Assembly (NCBI GenBank): GCA_031288955.1 | Contig: JAITQJ010000349.1 | Coordinates: forward strand, 1 to 6,346 | Source: Planctomycetaceae bacterium | GTDB lineage: Bacteria; Planctomycetota; Planctomycetia; Pirellulales; Thermoguttaceae | Length of the DNA: 6,346 nucleotides | Reading direction: 5' to 3' | Notes under the pieces: model-generated | Seen by the model: only the letters and a program-made list of their open reading frames with translations | What the model was told of the DNA's origin: nothing | Databases searched by the model: none | Made by a program: the position numbers and the translations under genes | Shown here: piece after piece, positions 4,995-6,346 of the stretch | How the letters are laid out: the number at the start of each line of letters is the position of its first letter | Numbering within the stretch: position 1 is the first letter of the stretch

Positions 4995-6346
4995 ATGGAC
5001 AACGTTTACCTCGAACTGGAATTATTTCTTGACCCGCCGATTACCGATGCGGCTGCGCTGACGGACGAACTGAATAAAAAAATCAGCGAATGGCACAAGG
5101 CATTTGCCACCAATCCGCTTTTGAAACACAAAGTTAGCCAAGCCAAACAACTGATAAAAAACGGCTTCGGCAATTTGCCGCAACAGGCAAAGCAGGCGTG
5201 CGAGCAAAAGCGGGACGAACTGCAAGAGCAAATCCGTTTTCGTAACATTTTCGGCAGTATTGACGAAGCCGGTATCAAAGAACTGGTGAACCTATTCAAG
5301 AAGTTTTTTACCGAAACCACCATCAAGGAGGCAGCAACTAGCGGCGGGACCGAAGTGTCTTCACCGCCAGTCCAATATCAGCCTCCGCAGGAACCGGCAT
5401 CCTTAAAAAGCAGCAAGCCGCCTGTTTCCTATTCTGATATGAAAACGATTGCCAAAGACTTACGGCTCGTCAAAAACGGTCAGTGCGGCAATCTCTACAA
5501 GTTGCTGGAATTGCCCCATACCGCTTCTCTGCAAGAATTATCCGCAAGGGCAAAAGAGTTTAATGATAAGGTTCTAAAGATGCCGAAATCTAATTCCGAA
5601 GCCGATCCCCTCAACAGACTTGCCGGAAAATGTTTGTTCTATTTCAAAGAGGAAACACACAAGAAAAGTTATGATGCCGCCTTAAAACGGTATCCGTTCG
5701 AGGGCATTTGCGAAAACAAGTTAAACATCTTTGCGAAGGGCTTTGTCAAAACGGGCGATACAAGATGGGGCTTGTATCAGGAGTCGATACAAGATGCCGT
5801 CAAACTCGGCTATTCTGCGGACGAGGCGGAGTATCTCGTCTATGACTTTTATTGTAACAAGCGGAAATGTCCGCTGCCGATACCGTCAAACGAACCGCTG
5901 CCGCCAGGAAACCAAGAAGAACCAGAAGAACCAAAAGAAAGAATAATTGAGAAAATTAAAAAAATAATGGTATCCGCTGGCGAAGCCGTAAAAAATGTCA
6001 TAAACAAGATAACGGCAGTCGGCAAAGACGTTATCACTCAACTCCGCAAGCCGCCGGAACAGACGGTTATTCATCGAACGGAGACGCAATTCACAAACCC
6101 GCAAGAGGATGCCGTCAAAAAAACGCTTGCCGCTGTCCGCAAAAATTTTAATCCGCACACACAATACACGGTTTCAACGGTTTCATATTTGAATGGGCTC
6201 TTTGAGCAACTGGACGATTTGTATCTGCGAAAAGCGGACTTGAGCAGCAAAACGGTAGAAGAACTTTCGATACTACGCGGCGAAGTCGGTGAAGCACTCG
6301 GCGATTTGGATTACAACGCACAGTATTTTAGCAGAGCGTTGTTGGG
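4995..6346 (+). CDS. Degenerate J-domain-like protein, partial (3' end outside window)
   Basis: From ATG 4995 the frame stays open for 450 codons to the last base; the stop lies beyond. There is no signal peptide or membrane segment, so it is probably cytoplasmic. Residues 1-55 (YLELELFLDPPITDAAALTD, then ISEWHKAF) look like a J-like helical start, followed by charged helices. After a Pro/Gln-rich linker (about 120-145), residues 165-232 follow the J-domain plan: NLYKLLELPHTASLQELSAR, a second helix, then CLFYFKEETHKKSYDAALKR, like the DnaJ end where a partner is marked by SYD/LYD. The catalytic HPD tripeptide is absent from both segments. Residues 255-295 (GYSADEAEYLVYDFYCNK) form another helical unit, followed by a Pro/Glu-rich linker and a helical C-terminal part that may be repeat-like. 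Such degenerate J-like proteins are known beside divergent bacterial Hsp70 genes, matching the Hsp70-like gene at the window start. The start follows an 86-base T-rich gap with no Shine-Dalgarno. CDS call firm; J-like call moderate. Confidence 0.82.
   Translation, partial: MDNVYLELELFLDPPITDAAALTDELNKKISEWHKAFATNPLLKHKVSQAKQLIKNGFGNLPQQAKQACEQKRDELQEQIRFRNIFGSIDEAGIKELVNLFKKFFTETTIKEAATSGGTEVSSPPVQYQPPQEPASLKSSKPPVSYSDMKTIAKDLRLVKNGQCGNLYKLLELPHTASLQELSARAKEFNDKVLKMPKSNSEADPLNRLAGKCLFYFKEETHKKSYDAALKRYPFEGICENKLNIFAKGFVKTGDTRWGLYQESIQDAVKLGYSADEAEYLVYDFYCNKRKCPLPIPSNEPLPPGNQEEPEEPKERIIEKIKKIMVSAGEAVKNVINKITAVGKDVITQLRKPPEQTVIHRTETQFTNPQEDAVKKTLAAVRKNFNPHTQYTVSTVSYLNGLFEQLDDLYLRKADLSSKTVEELSILRGEVGEALGDLDYNAQYFSRALL

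Noticed and set aside
5731..5946. 71-codon forward frame and overlapping reverse frames
   Set aside because: They lie inside the long open J-like frame from 4995, and their products are low-complexity Arg/Lys/Phe-rich sequences.

Overview
All genes in this 6.3-kb window read rightward on the + strand, with nothing convincing on the other strand. The sequence is bacterial and of moderate GC. A lipoprotein signal and several polytopic membrane proteins are present. The organism cannot be fixed from sequence alone. Weak or absent Shine-Dalgarno signals at most starts and the membrane/FHA-like/VWA content would suit a Gram-negative lineage such as the Planctomycetes-Verrucomicrobia-Lentisphaerae group, but that is only a guess.

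Layout. (1) 1-327: the 3' end of an Hsp70/DnaK-like gene; the protein stops just after the substrate-binding beta domain and so lacks the usual helical lid. (2) 340-363: a perfect 9-bp hairpin. (3) 373-843: a small lipoprotein whose C-terminus is an eight-cysteine zinc-ribbon-like module resembling the TerY-C metal-binding domain. (4) 977-1768: a protein with two membrane segments and a long coiled coil. (5) and (6) 1820-3241 and 3238-4908: two tandem paralogs, each with one N-terminal membrane segment, a von Willebrand A (VWA) domain with an intact MIDAS metal site, five more membrane segments and a C-terminal FHA-like beta domain. The two genes overlap by four bases. (7) 4995 to the window end: a partial gene of at least 450 codons, with no stop in the window, encoding a soluble protein with degenerate J-domain-like segments.

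How they may work together (inference). Hsp70-like and J-like partners, a VWA/MIDAS domain and a TerY-C-like zinc ribbon recall the known TerY/VWA and bacterial Hsp70-paralog gene neighbourhoods. Here the parts appear distributed around a membrane. Positive-inside charges predict that both VWA domains face outside the cytoplasm, on the same side as the lipoprotein zinc ribbon. The FHA-like domains are predicted to face the cytoplasm, where the Hsp70-like and J-like proteins reside. This could be a transmembrane sensing or assembly apparatus coupled to a chaperone pair. No kinase, phosphatase, transporter or effector is visible in the window, so its output is unknown.
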